DNA from: Cordilura impudica
Lineage: Eukaryota > Arthropoda > Insecta > Diptera > Scathophagidae
Reading direction: 5' to 3'
NCBI GenBank assembly: GCA_963682025.1
Contig: OY821519.1
Coordinates: 196,944,920 to 197,008,919, forward strand
Length of the DNA stretch: 64,000 nt
Shown: piece after piece, positions 1-10,364 of the stretch
Numbering within the stretch: position 1 is the first letter of the stretch
Layout of the letters: every line of letters starts with the position of its first letter
The notes under the pieces: generated by a model
What the model saw: only the letters and a program-made list of their open reading frames with translations
Told to the model about the DNA's origin: nothing
Databases searched by the model: none
Program-made: the position numbers and the translations under genes

Positions 1-168
1 GAAATTTCACATCTTAGGGGCTTCATTAGAAGCTCGAACTGGTTCTCCGGTGGGGACTGAGGGGAACACCCATTCGTCCCGTGGTATCACAACGGACCCC
101 AGAGTCTAAGTGTGCTGGTCCTTGGATCAGCAGCCACTTCCAACCTAACCTAACCTAACCTATGTTAT
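1..168 (+). mobile_element. 3' end of a non-LTR retrotransposon with AACCT-repeat tail (fragment)
   Basis: The first ~145 bases are clearly GC-richer than what follows and end in about four AACCT units (about 142-161). Fly LINEs often end in a short simple repeat rather than poly(A), so this is best read as the 3' untranslated end of a LINE whose body lies left of the window. No coding segment is visible in the part present. A unique gene 3' end is possible but less likely. The call rests on composition and the tail only. Confidence 0.4.
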
Positions 169-990
169 AAAGTCTGAAAGGATTTAATCCATAGACTAAA
201 TAAATTAAATAAATAAATAAATTGGTGGAAGCTTTTGACTTCTCCGCAGTTGATAGTTCAGTTTTTCGACCCATTAAATAAAAAACTAATTAAAATATTA
301 ATTAATTGTTGCAATTACTCTTAAAAATATTTTCACAATACAAAACACTTTCACAAATTTCAGATTGCTGAAATGACCAAAAAAAAAATTGAATATTTTG
401 TACAATAATGAGAGCAAAACATTAAAAAAAATAATGGTATTTTGTTTTAAACAAAGCTCTGCAACCTGTACTTAAAAAATAGGAAGATAAATAAATAATA
501 TTAATTAAGAGAAAATAGTTAAAATGCAAAATATTAGAAACAAGTAATGTTCCTATTCATGTGAACGGCAGTGTATAACAGTACATAGACTACAAAACTG
601 TACCTTAACACAGTCAGGCTACACTTATGAAATTTAGTATAAAAATACTAAGCAGCATGGTAATGCGGATGTCTAATCTAGGCTTTCTTATAGTGCGTTT
701 ACATCTAAGAAAATTCTACTATATACGAGATTTCGAGCGAAATCTAGCTAATTTTTATTAGATTTCCCATACAAAACAAAATCTAGCTCACTACTAGATT
801 TGCGCAAAATCTCACAAAATCTTGTCAAACTTGGGCACTACCAAATGCTACTACTGTGTTTTTTTAATAGTGTAGTAGGAAATTGCAACGCAGTGACTGA
901 AGAATTGACATTTAAAGACAAAAGCAAACAAGTTGAATAAAAAGGAAATAAGATATTAATTATCAACAAAAAAAATTTTCGATGCTATAA
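169..990. other. Stretch without recognisable gene
   Basis: AT-rich sequence with no convincing reading frame. From about 690 it contains repeated short motifs of the AAATCTAG type. These reappear, inverted, at 2890-2990 on the far side of the HINE-1 nest, and are described separately as a possible terminal-inverted-repeat element. Confidence 0.5.
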
Positions 991-994
991 CAAA

Positions 995-2594
995 ACAAGT
1001 AAGAAAATTATAGTCGGTCTAGACCGACTATACGATACCCTATACCATGCCTTCAGAGACCCTATCTCTTAGGCCCAACTAACTGGACATAGAAAATAGG
1101 AAAAAACCAAATTTGAGTGGGTTTTTATTAATTTTTTTGGCAGCAGATATGAAAAAGTTCATATCGGATGCTATATCTGTATGGGGACTAGGTCCAAAAA
1201 TGGACCGATCCTGATAATGTTTGGTAAAGTCTCTTGTATTTTGCGAAAATAAATACAAACAAAATCTGAGAAGAATCAGTGCAATATTTATACCCTATAC
1301 CACTATGTGGTTTGGGTATAATGACTTTGTGCTGCTGTTTGTAACAACCAAAAATATTTGACCTAGACCCATCTTTAATTATACCGATCGAATCAGAATC
1401 ACTTTCTGAGTTGATTTAACAATGTCCGTCCGTCCGTCCGTCCGTCCGTCCGTCCGTCCGTCCGTCCGTCCGTCTGTGTGTCCATGTAAAGCTTGTAATC
1501 AAACTGCAGGTCGCAAATATGAATATATTTTAATGAAATTTGGTATATAAGCTTCTATCGGCCATGGGATGAACGCTATTGAAATTGGTGAGAATCGGTC
1601 CATATTCAGACCTAGCCCCCATACAAATTACCCATATGAAATCGACATAAATTGCCATAAGATCCAAATTGTCATATAGATCTTACTCAAATTGGGTTTG
1701 TATGCGTTCATTACATCCACTAATGAGTAGTCCAAAAATGATCCCTTTGACCCCATATAGCGCTGCTTCCCGATCTTCACTTAAATCTATTAAAAAACAA
1801 AAATATTGCACTGATTCTTCTCAAATTTTGTTTGTACATATTTTTGCAAAATACAAGAGACTTTACCAAACACGATCAGGATCGGTCCATTTTTGGACCT
1901 AGCCCCTTTATAGATATAGCATCCGATATGAACTTTTTCATATCTGCAGCCAAAAAAATTAATAAAAATACCACTCAAATTTGATTTTTGCTTATTTTCA
2001 ATGTCCAGTTAGTTGGGCCTAAGAGATAGGGTTTCTAAACGCATGGTATAGGGTATCGTATAGTCGGTCTGGACCGACTATAATTTTCTTACTTGTTTTG
2101 TTTTTTAATAGATTTAAGTGAAGATCGGGAAGCAGATCTATATGGGGCCAAAGGTATCATTTTTGGACTACTCATTATTGAACGTAATAAACGCATACAA
2201 AACCCAATTTGAGTAAGATCTCTATGACAATTTGGATCTCATGGCAATTTATGTCGATTTCATAGGGGTAATTTGTATGGGGGCTAGGTCTGAACATGGA
2301 CCGATTCTCACCAATTTCAATAGCGTTCATCCCATGGCCGACAAAAGCTTATATACCAAATTTCATCAAAATATATTCATATTTGCGACCTGCAGTTTGA
2401 TTACAAGCTTTACATGGACACACAGACGGACGGACGGACGGACGGACGGACGGACGGACATTGTTAAATCAACTCAGAAAGTGATCCTGATTCGATCGGT
2501 ATAATTAAAGATGGGTCTAGGTCAAATATTTTTGGTTGTTACAAACAGCAGCACAAAGTCATTATACCCAAACCACATAGTGGTATAGGGTATA
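995..2594 (-). mobile_element. HINE-1 copy a (INE-1/DINE-1-like), split by copy b
   Basis: A minus-strand copy of the commonest repeat in the window. Its 3' end (AACAAGTAAG then the palindrome TAGTCGGTCTAGACCGACTA) is at 995-1024. Its 5' end (the TATACCC...GGGTATA inverted motif) is at 2563-2594. Internal landmarks are a CGGA microsatellite at 2426-2458 and the AAAAATGGACCGATCC block at 1195-1212. Copy b (1290-2097) lies inside it; without copy b the length is about 790 bp, matching the uninterrupted copy at 8754-9539. Short open frames inside are not genes. Assignment to the INE-1/DINE-1 (Helentron-associated) group rests on architecture: paired TATACCC motif at the 5' end, internal GTCC repeat, and a 3' hairpin followed by CTTACTTG. 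Confidence 0.8.
1290..2097 (+). mobile_element. HINE-1 copy b, nested in copy a
   Basis: A plus-strand copy with the 5' motif ATACCCTATACCACTATGTG at 1290, a CGTC microsatellite at 1424-1473 (about 12 units, the longest here), and the 3' hairpin at 2060-2082 followed by TTTTCTTACTTG. It interrupts copy a inside a T run. Uninterrupted copies have five T at this point; here three T lie left and four right, so the element contributes about two T and no other flanking duplication. This is consistent with insertion between two T residues. Confidence 0.85.
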
Positions 2595-3064
2595 ATAATA
2601 TTTGGTAACTGAAAAGTTATTATTTTTATACTGACATGTGCACATTTCAATCTGCTAAAAAAATAATTGTGGAAAATGAATTTGATTTTGCTGTTCAAAC
2701 TATACATTTAACAAATGCTGATTTTTTTTTTCGCAAAATTTCGATTTCATTTTTGATGCAAAATATCATTATAAAATCTGTCCCTTTTTAGAATTTTCCA
2801 TATTTCCATTTTCCTATTGTTTTGTTTATTTTTAGTATATCTGGTTCATATGTTTTATTTTAATCAGCTGTTTATTGTTGTGGAAGCAAAATCTCACAAA
2901 ATGTCAAAAAAGTTAGATGTAAATGGTATAGATTTTGGAATAGGTTTCAACTAAAATCTACTAGATTTTCCTCAGATGCACTATTAGAAAAGAGTTTCAG
3001 ATTTTGATCAGTAAATCTAGATAAATGTTATTCATATGGACAAAAATTTAGATAACTTTCCACT

Positions 3065-3325
3065 GAATTAAAGACAAGTTGCTGAATTTTCCAAGGGAGA
3101 TGAAATTTTACGTAAAGTATATTATTATATAATTAGTTGTTGGCCTGACGAAGTATTGGAGAAGGAATTGATACCTTTTTTTCGCCACCATCTAATTTAA
3201 CGCCAAGTAATGGTGTTTTAATTTCACAAACAATTTATAACCGTATCGTAATTTCCAAATCGCTTAAAGTTAAGGTTTTACAATTTGTTGGGCAAGGCCA
3301 TTGGGGTATTGTTCATGTGAAAGAA
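3065..3325 (+). pseudogene. Ty3/gypsy pol remnant, RNase H/integrase junction (left part)
   Basis: The plus-strand frames, with stops and shifts, read as the segment before the integrase zinc finger of Ty3/gypsy pol. Residues resembling VISKSLKVKVLQ precede a GHWGIVHVK block, which corresponds to the family's LH.GH.GI.RMK motif. The frame is interrupted by a TTAA-flanked MITE at 3330-3799 and resumes with the integrase at 3804. No LTRs are visible. It is an old, non-functional copy. Confidence 0.6.
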
Positions 3326-3329
3326 TTAA

Positions 3330-3799
3330 ACCTAGAAGGTCATCGTTATTTTTATAACGTAAAGATCATCCTTCGTCGATTCGACGACGTTATTATTCAA
3401 AAGTCATTTTTAAATAACTCCTTGTATAAAAACTCACAAATAATTTTAGTTTTATATAATCTAGAGTATTTATTTTTAAAATAAAACAATATCAAGTCAT
3501 TTTTAGCAGCCTTTTTATAAAAAAAAACGATTTCACAGCTCTCCTCCATTTGGCATTTTGTACTAAATATTATTAAAAAAAAAAAATTAAAAGATAAGTA
3601 AATTAAGGCGTTTCGACCACGCAAATTTAAAAAATAAATACTTACGCGAAGCGTATGAAGCCAATCAACTGCACACAGCAACATCACAATAGCGACTGGA
3701 GCTGTACCAAAAATCAGCACCAAACAAACAAAGGAAATGGAGAAAAACAGAAAACTATCAACAAGCGTCGTCGAAACGACGAAGCATGACCTTCCAGGG
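3330..3799. mobile_element. piggyBac-type MITE, TTAA-flanked (copy 1)
   Basis: A 470-bp insertion flanked by TTAA at 3326-3329 and 3800-3803. The terminal inverted repeats are ACCTAGAAGGTCAT (left) and CCCTGGAAGGTCAT (right, read on the minus strand). Near each end is a palindrome of the type CGTCGATTCGACG (left) or CGTCGAAACGACG (right). TTAA targets and CCC-starting termini are hallmarks of the piggyBac superfamily. There is no transposase; a 108-codon minus-strand frame inside resembles nothing I know. A related 276-bp copy lies at 62506-62781. Confidence 0.8.
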
Positions 3800-3803
3800 T
3801 TAA

Positions 3804-4494
3804 GTAGACGTTATTGTTGCTGACCAAATATTGACTACGATATTATAAAAATAGTCTCATCGTACATTGCCTGCAATGTATGCAGTTCTGATCCACCAAA
3901 ACTATTTCCTTCTTGGCCTGTATCTTTATTTCCTTGCCAGCGAATACATTTCTATTATGCAGATCTTTTTAAAGCTTTTATATGATTCATAGTGGTTCAT
4001 TAATATTCTCACTTTCCGTAAATAACAAAATCTAGAAATGCCACATTTGCTTCCAGAATTAAAGTCTTACAAAGCACATTTGCTATTGAAGTTTTGCTGA
4101 ATCGATTGTCACGTACAACGGAACAGCATTCATGTCAAAAGAATTTAACCAATTCTGTGAAATCAATGGAATTAACTATTTAACCACTGCCCCACTTCAC
4201 TCAGTATCAAAAGCGCAAGTTGAAAGATTTGTTCATTCATTTAAAACCTGTTTAAATAAACAATTACTCGTAGATTTTGAGACCTCACTTTTAACGTATC
4301 TCACTACATACAGTTCGACTCTTAATAGTGATGGTAAATCTGCGGCCGAAATTATTCTGGTACGTCAATATCGTTCTTTACTATCACTATTAAATCCTTC
4401 AGTTACTCCGTCAAGTAACGATTTGAATGCTTTGGCAGTTCATACATATTTAAGAGTAAGAGTGATTCTCAGTCATAGTCCCATATGTAGCTAA
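3804..4494 (+). pseudogene. Ty3/gypsy integrase remnant (right part)
   Basis: This continues the pol remnant after the MITE. First comes the end of the integrase H2C2 finger (RRYYCC.PNID followed by IACNVCSSDPPK and SWPVSLFPCQRIH). Then the catalytic core reads TYNGTAFMSKEFNQF and, further on, APLHSVSKAQVERFVHSFK. The Asp normally preceding NGTAF appears as Tyr, while the Glu of VERFV is kept. The last 120 codons from 4132 form one open frame. Stops and the altered active-site residue mark it as dead. It ends where the HINE-1 fragment begins (about 4500). Confidence 0.7.
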
Positions 4495-4499
4495 TTCCC

Positions 4500-4716
4500 G
4501 ATCTTCACTTAAATCGAGCAAAAAACAAAAATTTTTTACAGATTTTTCGCTAATAACTGACCTTACCAAATAAGATTAGGATCGGTCCATTTTCGACTTA
4601 GTCCTCATATAAATATACGTCCGATATGAAGCTTTTCATATCCGAAGGCAACAATATTAATAACAATGCCACTTAAATTTGGTGTATGTTTATTTTCAGT
4701 CTAGATCGACTATAAT
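4500..4716 (+). mobile_element. HINE-1 copy c, 3' part only
   Basis: A diverged plus-strand 3' portion: the GATCTTCACTTAAATC block at 4500, the ATCGGTCCATTTTCGACTTA block near 4580, and the terminal hairpin TAGATCGACTATAATT at 4701-4716. The final CTTACTTG is missing because copy d starts here. The two copies are head to tail in the same orientation. Confidence 0.65.
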
Positions 4717-5140
4717 TATACCCTATACCACTATGTGGTTTGGGTATAATGACTTTGTGCTGCTGTTTGTAACAACCAAAAATATTTGACCGTCCGTCCG
4801 TCTGTGTGTCCATGTAAAGCTTGTAATCAAACTGCAGGTCGCAAATATGAATATATTTTGACGAAATTTGGTATTTTATCTTCTGTCGGCGATGGGATGA
4901 ACGCTGTTGAAATTGGTGAGAATCGGTCCATGTTCAGACCTAGCCCCCATACAAATGACCCTTATGAAATCAACATATATTGCCATAAGATCCAAATTAT
5001 CATAGAAATCTTAGTCAAATTGGGTTTATATGCATATATTACATCCATTAATCAGTAATCCAAAAACGAACCCTATTGGACAACTCTTAGTCATAGGCCC
5101 CATATAGAGCTGCTAGACCGACTATAATTTTGTTACTTGT
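4717..5140 (+). mobile_element. HINE-1 copy d, internally deleted
   Basis: A plus-strand copy with the TATACCC 5' motif at 4717 and its GTTACTTG end at about 5140. Two internal losses are visible against full copies. About 70 bp are missing before the GTCC repeat (only about three units remain at 4790-4803). The segment between the AGAGCTGCT block and the terminal hairpin is also gone. It is therefore about half the usual length. Confidence 0.7.
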
Positions 5141-5149
5141 TTTGTTGTT

Positions 5150-6560
5150 GGTTTTTTGTTGTTTTTATAGTCAGGGCCTTAAAATAGCGTTTCAGAGCAT
5201 AAACTACATGAAATCTTGCCATTTTGCAATAAAATATACCAGTGGATTTGGATTTTCATTCTGGTTATCAGCAATTTAGTTTCTTTGTTCGAACTAAGTT
5301 TTTTTTTTTGCTAAAACACAATAACTCAAAAGTCAAATTGTTAAGAGGTTACTGAATATTTCACTTTAAAAATGTTGTTTCAATATCTGTCGGTTTGGCT
5401 CTAATTTAATTAATCATAAAGCATAACACTGCAGTCACACCTCCTATTGGCGTTTCCCTATTTACGAATCAGGACATTTGATATAGGTTATCCTATAGTC
5501 GGTCTATAGTTACCATAAATTTCTTACTTGTTTTTTTTTTATTTTTTGTCATTGAGGAATATAAAATGGTACATATTTATTCCATTGTTTGGCTTTTTAT
5601 TACTTTTTCGTATTTTATTATCGTTGCATTTACACACTTGTGTGGGTTTAAACCAGTTGTAATCCTGTTTGGCGTCGCATAACTTTTATGTTTATTTTAT
5701 GCAACTGTCTTGGTAGTGAACATGTGCATATATTATTTAATGCATTACGTGTTGGTGTTGAAACTGTTGTTATGCTATAACTATAAGCCAGATCATACAT
5801 CCAAATTTCTGTATTCTGGAACAAAATCTACCTACCCATCTGGTTGGAATACGATGGATATATATATGTGTCAGTATTAAAAACGAAATCTTCTACAAAA
5901 AATTGACATTTTCCTGAAAAAGAAGTGCGAAATATTAATTTTTTAAAGTGAGAACTTCAAAAAAGCAAACAAAATTATTGTAGTGCTTAGTGGTAAACCA
6001 AGAATGATAAAATACAAGATTACGCCATCCGAATATTTTCCCGTTACCAAGTCTGTTTCATGTGTGAAAATTATAAAATCCTGCAAAGACTATATGTTTT
6101 ATGTGATAGTTGACAAACCTTCAATTAAAATCACTCAAAAAAAAAAATATTAAATCAGTTCTTGTTATAAATTACAAATTTCGTTTTACAATTAAATAAA
6201 AACTATATGAATATTATTAAGGAGTTGCAGCACAAAGAACAATTAAAAACAAAAAAGTAGAAGAAACGTAAACATGAGGTGTGCAGTGTGCCAAGAATCA
6301 TAAAATGCAAGCAAAACAATAGTAAAAAACAAGTGAGAAATTGTGCGCAAAACTGACATTTTGGGCGTTTTTTAATGAAATGTAAACGCTGAAAACGTGT
6401 GATGTAATATTTTTTAAATTAAGTGGTAAAATATTGCTGCGGATATTTGCAAAAAAAAAAATTGTTAGAAGCAAATGACATTAAAAGAAATGAAGTGAAA
6501 AAACTTTTTTTAAATGTAGAATGTATTTTAGAATAAGTTGCTAAAAATTTAATAAAATAA
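5150..6560. other. Stretch without gene; HINE-1 3' terminus at 5481-5531
   Basis: AT-rich DNA without a convincing frame. At 5481-5531 there is an isolated HINE-1 3' end (GGTTATCCTATAGTCGGTCT and, slightly later, TTTCTTACTTG). A motif of about 30 bp (CCAAGAATSATAAAATRCAAG) occurs twice, near 5996 and 6289, which suggests an old local duplication. Confidence 0.45.
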
Positions 6561-6673
6561 CAATGTAGAGTAAAAAAAATCATGTGAGTCCGATCACAAG
6601 GGAGATGTGTAAACATCTAATAATTAAAGAAAACATCAACATCATATATTCCAGTGCATAAAAAATAAGTCGA

Positions 6674-8063
6674 TTATGCTGTTTTCTGAAATTCAATTGA
6701 TGTTTTCTGAAATGCAATTGATGTTTTCTGAAATTCAATCGATGTTTTCTGAAATACAGTTAATGTTTTCAGCAATTCAAATGATGCTTCTTGAAATTCT
6801 ATTGAGGTTTTCTGAAATTCTAATTATGTTTTCTGAAATTCAAATGATGTTTTCTGAAATACAATTGATGTTTTCTGAAATACAATTGATGTTTTCTGAA
6901 ATTATATTGATGTTTTCTGAAATTCTATTTATGTTTTTTGAAATTCAAATAATGCTTTCTGAAACTCGAATGTTTTCTGAAATTATATTGATGTTTTCTG
7001 AAATTCTTTTTATGTTTTCTGAAATTCAATTGATGTTTTCTGAAATACAATTGATGTTTTCTGAAATTCTATTGATGTTTTCTGAAATTCTATTTATGTT
7101 TTCTGAAATTCAAATGATGTTTTCTGAAATACAATTGATTTTTTCTGAAATACAATTGATGTTTTCTGAAATTCTATTGATGTTTTCTTAAATTCAATTG
7201 AAGTTTTCTGAAACTCGAATGATGTTTTCTGAAATTATATTGATGTTTTCTGAAATTCTATTTATGTTTTCTGAAACTCAAATGATGTTTTCTGAAACTC
7301 GAATGATGTTTTCTAAAATTATATTGATGTTTTCTGAAATTATATTGATGTTTTCTGAAATTCAATTGATGTTTTCTGAAACTCGAATGATGTTTTCTGA
7401 AATTATATTGATGTTTTCTGAAATTATATTGATGTTTTCTGAAATTCAAATGATGTTTTCTGAAACTCGAATGATGTTTTCTGAAATTATATTGATATTT
7501 TCTGAAATTCTATTGATGCTTTCTGAAATTCAAATGATGTTTTCTGAAATTATATTGATGTTTTCTGAAATTCTATTTATGTTTTCTGAAATTCAAATGA
7601 TGTTTTCTGAAATTATATTGATGGTTTCTGAAATACAATTGATGTTTTCTGAAATTCTATTGATGTTTTCTGAAATACAATTGATGTTTTCTGAAATACA
7701 ATTGATGTTTTCTGAAATTCTATTGATGTTTTCTGAAATTCTATTTATGTTTTCTGAAATTCAAATGATGTTTTCTGAAATACAATTGATGTTTTCTGAA
7801 ATACAATTGATGTTTTCTGAAATTCAATGGATGTTTTCTGAAACTCGAATGATGTTTTCTGAAAATATATTGATGTTTTCTGAAATTCTATTTACGTTTT
7901 CTGAAATTCAAATAATGTTTTCTGAAACTAGAATGATGTTTTCTGAAATTGTATTAATGTTTTCTGAAATTCTATTGATGTTTTCTGAAATTCAATTGAT
8001 GTTTTCTTAAATTATATTGATGTTTTCTGAAATTCTATTTATGTTTTCTGAAATTCAAATGAT
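6674..8063 (+). repeat. Minisatellite of about 66 units of 21 bp, open in frame
   Basis: Tandem repeats of the unit ATGTTTTCTGAAATTCAATTG with a few third-position variants. The unit is a multiple of three, so the plus strand reads as heptads Met-Phe-Ser-Glu-Ile-X-Leu/Met for about 445 codons. Only two stops occur, at about 7189 and 8008, both from TCTGAA becoming TCTTAA. One 18-bp unit near 6966 also keeps the frame. The minus strand is partly open too (Asn-Phe-Arg-Lys-His-Gln-Tyr heptads). Longer blocks of several variants recur, so expansion was by multi-unit duplication. No splice site, promoter or flanking exon is evident, so I treat it as a non-coding minisatellite whose openness follows from unit length. 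Confidence 0.9.
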
Positions 8064-8065
8064 TT

Positions 8066-8752
8066 TTTTACGATTTTTTGTATGAGTTTTTTTAATGCGG
8101 TTCCTAACCCTCACACAAAAACAGGTTTGAGTGTATTTTTTTATGATACGATTTTCCTACGCTTTTCCTTACTTGGATGACGGTATTATATATTGCATTT
8201 TATATTAAGATGTCGTCATGTGTTAAATTGATTTATGATGTACAATGGAACTTAAAGCTATTATTAACTAATTAAATTTAATTAAAATTAAAGTTATTGG
8301 AAAATATTCCAAATTTATATCAATTTAATGTTTAGTAAGAATCAATTTAATGCTTAATAGTAATAATTACTAAAAATGTTTATTAATGAAAGTAGTTAAC
8401 ATATAATTGTTTATATGGTCTTAGGCGTTAACAACTAACTATATTGAAAAAAGTACGAACAAAGACAACCATGTCAGTTAACACTGCTTTTGCATTATCT
8501 TTACTTGCATTCTATTATTACATCGTCATTCGTACGTAATAAAAACAGAAAAAAAGATTTCTTTAGAACTCAAATAAAACTTAAGAAAATACAGAAATAT
8601 TTTGGTGGAATTCTACAAATCGTTGTGGTTTGTGAATAAAAACTTAATTATAGTTTATTGAGGAATAAAGCAGTCGGCTAGTAAAATAAATAATGTGTAC
8701 ACTATTTGACAAATAGTTGGTCAGGTAGTGTTCAAGAAAATATTTAAAAAGA
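8066..8752. other. Stretch without recognisable gene
   Basis: AT-rich sequence between the minisatellite and HINE-1 copy e. I see no open frame, RNA gene or repeat structure that I can support. Confidence 0.5.
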
Positions 8753-8753
8753 A

Positions 8754-9539
8754 ACAAGTAAGAAAATTATAGTCGGTCTAGACCGACTATACGATACCCT
8801 ATACCATGCGTTTAGAAACCCTAACTCTTAGGCCCAACTAACTGGACATTGAAAATAAGCAAAAACCAAATTTGAGTGGGATTTTTATTAATTTTTTTGG
8901 CTGCAGATATGAAAAAGTTCATTTCGGATGCTATATCTATATAGGGACTTGGTCCAAAAATGGACTGATCCTGATCATGTTTGGTAAAGTCTCTTGTATT
9001 TTGCAAAAATATGTAGAAAAAAATTTGAGAAGAATCAGTTCAATATTTTTGTTTTTTAATAGATTTAAGTGAAGATCGGGAAGCAGCTCCATATGGGGTC
9101 AAGGGGATCATTTTTGGACTACTCATTAGTGGATGTAATGAATGCATACAAACCCAATTTGAGTAAGATCTATATGACAATTTGGATCTTATGGCAATTT
9201 ATGTCGATTTCATATGGGTAATTTGTATGGGGGCTAGGTCTGAACATGGACCGATTCTCACCAATTTCAATAGCGTTCATGGCCGATAAAAGCTTATATA
9301 CCAAATTTCATCAAAATATATTCATATTTGCGACCTGCAGTTTGATTACAAGTTTTACATGGACACACAGACGGACGGACGGACGGACGGACGGACGGAC
9401 GGACATTGTTAAATCAACTCAGAAAGTGATTCTGATTCGATCGGTATAATTAAAGATGGGTCTAGGTCAAATATTTTTGGTTGTTACAAACAGCAGCACA
9501 AAGTCATTATACCCAAACCACATAGTGGTATAGGGTATA
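8754..9539 (-). mobile_element. HINE-1 copy e, full length
   Basis: The best uninterrupted copy (about 786 bp, minus strand). The 3' end AACAAGTAAG is at 8754 with the 24-base palindrome TATAGTC...GACTATA just inside. The CGGA repeat is at about 9371-9403. The paired motif TATACCCAAACC...GGTATAGGGTATA is at 9508-9538. It is the length standard for the family. Short frames (for example 8872-9072) are fortuitous: they recur in every copy and carry no recognisable protein. Confidence 0.85.
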
Positions 9540-9865
9540 AAAATTGTATCAAATATTTGGTCTATGGAGCTAATTTGAAAATTAAAAAAAGTGTTAAAAA
9601 CACGAGTTACTTAGGTTTGTCTCTCCTACCACAATTCCAATTTCGAATGCATTGGGTAATTGCCCATGAACAGTTTCTCTTGAAAATATTTTTTCACCAA
9701 TACAATCATAAGTCACACAGCGTTATCTCCTTCAGCTCACACCGATATAAGTTACGCTGTTTTTGTGATTGTATTGTGAAATAGAAATTTACCCCCCTGC
9801 GCGTATAGATGTTTACACATCAAAAAATGTAGTAACCTTATTCTAAAGTACAGAGCAATGACCTT

Positions 9866-10080
9866 TATAAATCTGTGTTCATAAGCATTAACCGCCTAAA
9901 TCGAAAATCATGCTTTCGAGAAAAATAACTTTTTATATAATATAATGAGACTTCATTAATAACTTTTTAATAAAAAAGACGAAAATATAAAGCATTTTTA
10001 GTAGAATGTGATAGCATTCATAACTCAAATCATTCTTAAGTCGACTTAGGCGGTTATCGCTTGTGACCACAGAAATTTGT
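9866..10080. mobile_element. MITE with TAACCGCCTAA inverted repeats (copy 1)
   Basis: The left end at 9866-9912 reads TCTGTGTTCATAAGCATTAA then CCGCCTAAATCGA. The right end at 10035-10080, read on the minus strand, is TCTGTGGTCACAAGCGATAA then CCGCCTAAGTCGA. The element is about 215 bp and non-coding. A truncated relative in the opposite orientation sits at about 30350-30645 inside a LINE. No target duplication is obvious, so the superfamily is not assigned. Confidence 0.65.
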
Positions 10081-10084
10081 TCAA

Positions 10085-10360
10085 ATATTATTAGACCAAT
10101 TTTAATTAGTGAATATAAAATAAACAAATTAACGAAGTTAGGCGGAGAAAAAAATAAATTTTCCCAGTTATAATGTTATTATTTATATATAAACATATAC
10201 ATAAACATAACAGTTTGTCAGCTTAAAATTATCATGCAATGGGAACACAGTTTACGTCACGTTACAATTCCAACACTCAGCATGATGGCGTTATATTGTA
10301 TTTTATAATTCTTGTTGGTAAACGCTATTTTTATTATTTTAATTTAAAAAGAAAATGAAT
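10085..10360. other. Stretch without recognisable gene
   Basis: AT-rich sequence between the MITE and the 115-bp array element. Nothing supportable is visible. Confidence 0.4.
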
Positions 10361-10364
10361 AATA

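Larger units (their letters stand above)
688..2988. mobile_element. Possible TIR element hosting the HINE-1 nest
   Basis: The sequence at 689-725 (TAGTGCGTTTACATCTAAG, then an AAAATTCTA stretch) is approximately the inverse of 2950-2988, which read on the minus strand is TAGTGCATCTGAGG followed by AAAATCTAGTAGAT. Both ends are rich in AATCTAG and ATCTCACAAAAT motifs. With the HINE-1 material (995-2594) removed, the host element would be about 700 bp, a MITE-like size. The inverted repeat is imperfect and needs a gap, and I see no clear target duplication, so the boundary is tentative. Confidence 0.35.
6567..9829. mobile_element. Possible element R with GATGTGTAAACATCT ends (copy 1)
   Basis: The left edge (6569-6632: ATCATGTGAGTCC, then GATGTGTAAACATCT and AATTAAA) and the right edge (9690-9829: CCAATACAATCATAAGTCACAC, a partner TTGTGATTGTATTG, then AGATGTTTACACATCAAAA) recur in the same order at 52826-52875 and 53090-53235. 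Between them this copy holds the 21-bp minisatellite and HINE-1 copy e; the other holds about 200 bp. The near-palindromic 15-mer sits at both ends in opposite sense. No transposase is seen and the class is unknown. Confidence 0.4.

Noticed and set aside
2232..2504. Open frame with Arg-Thr-Asp-Gly repeats
   Set aside because: It is the CGGA microsatellite of HINE-1 translated, not a gene.
7258..7449. Minus-strand open frame of Asn-Phe-Arg-Lys-His heptads in the minisatellite
   Set aside because: It is the complement of the 21-bp repeat and is open only because the unit length is a multiple of three.
8872..9072. Small protein MSGIFINFFGCRYEKVH-type, repeated in the window
   Set aside because: It recurs in most HINE-1 copies (also 1790, 18596, 27193, 44989) as part of the repeat, with frame-breaking differences and no domain.
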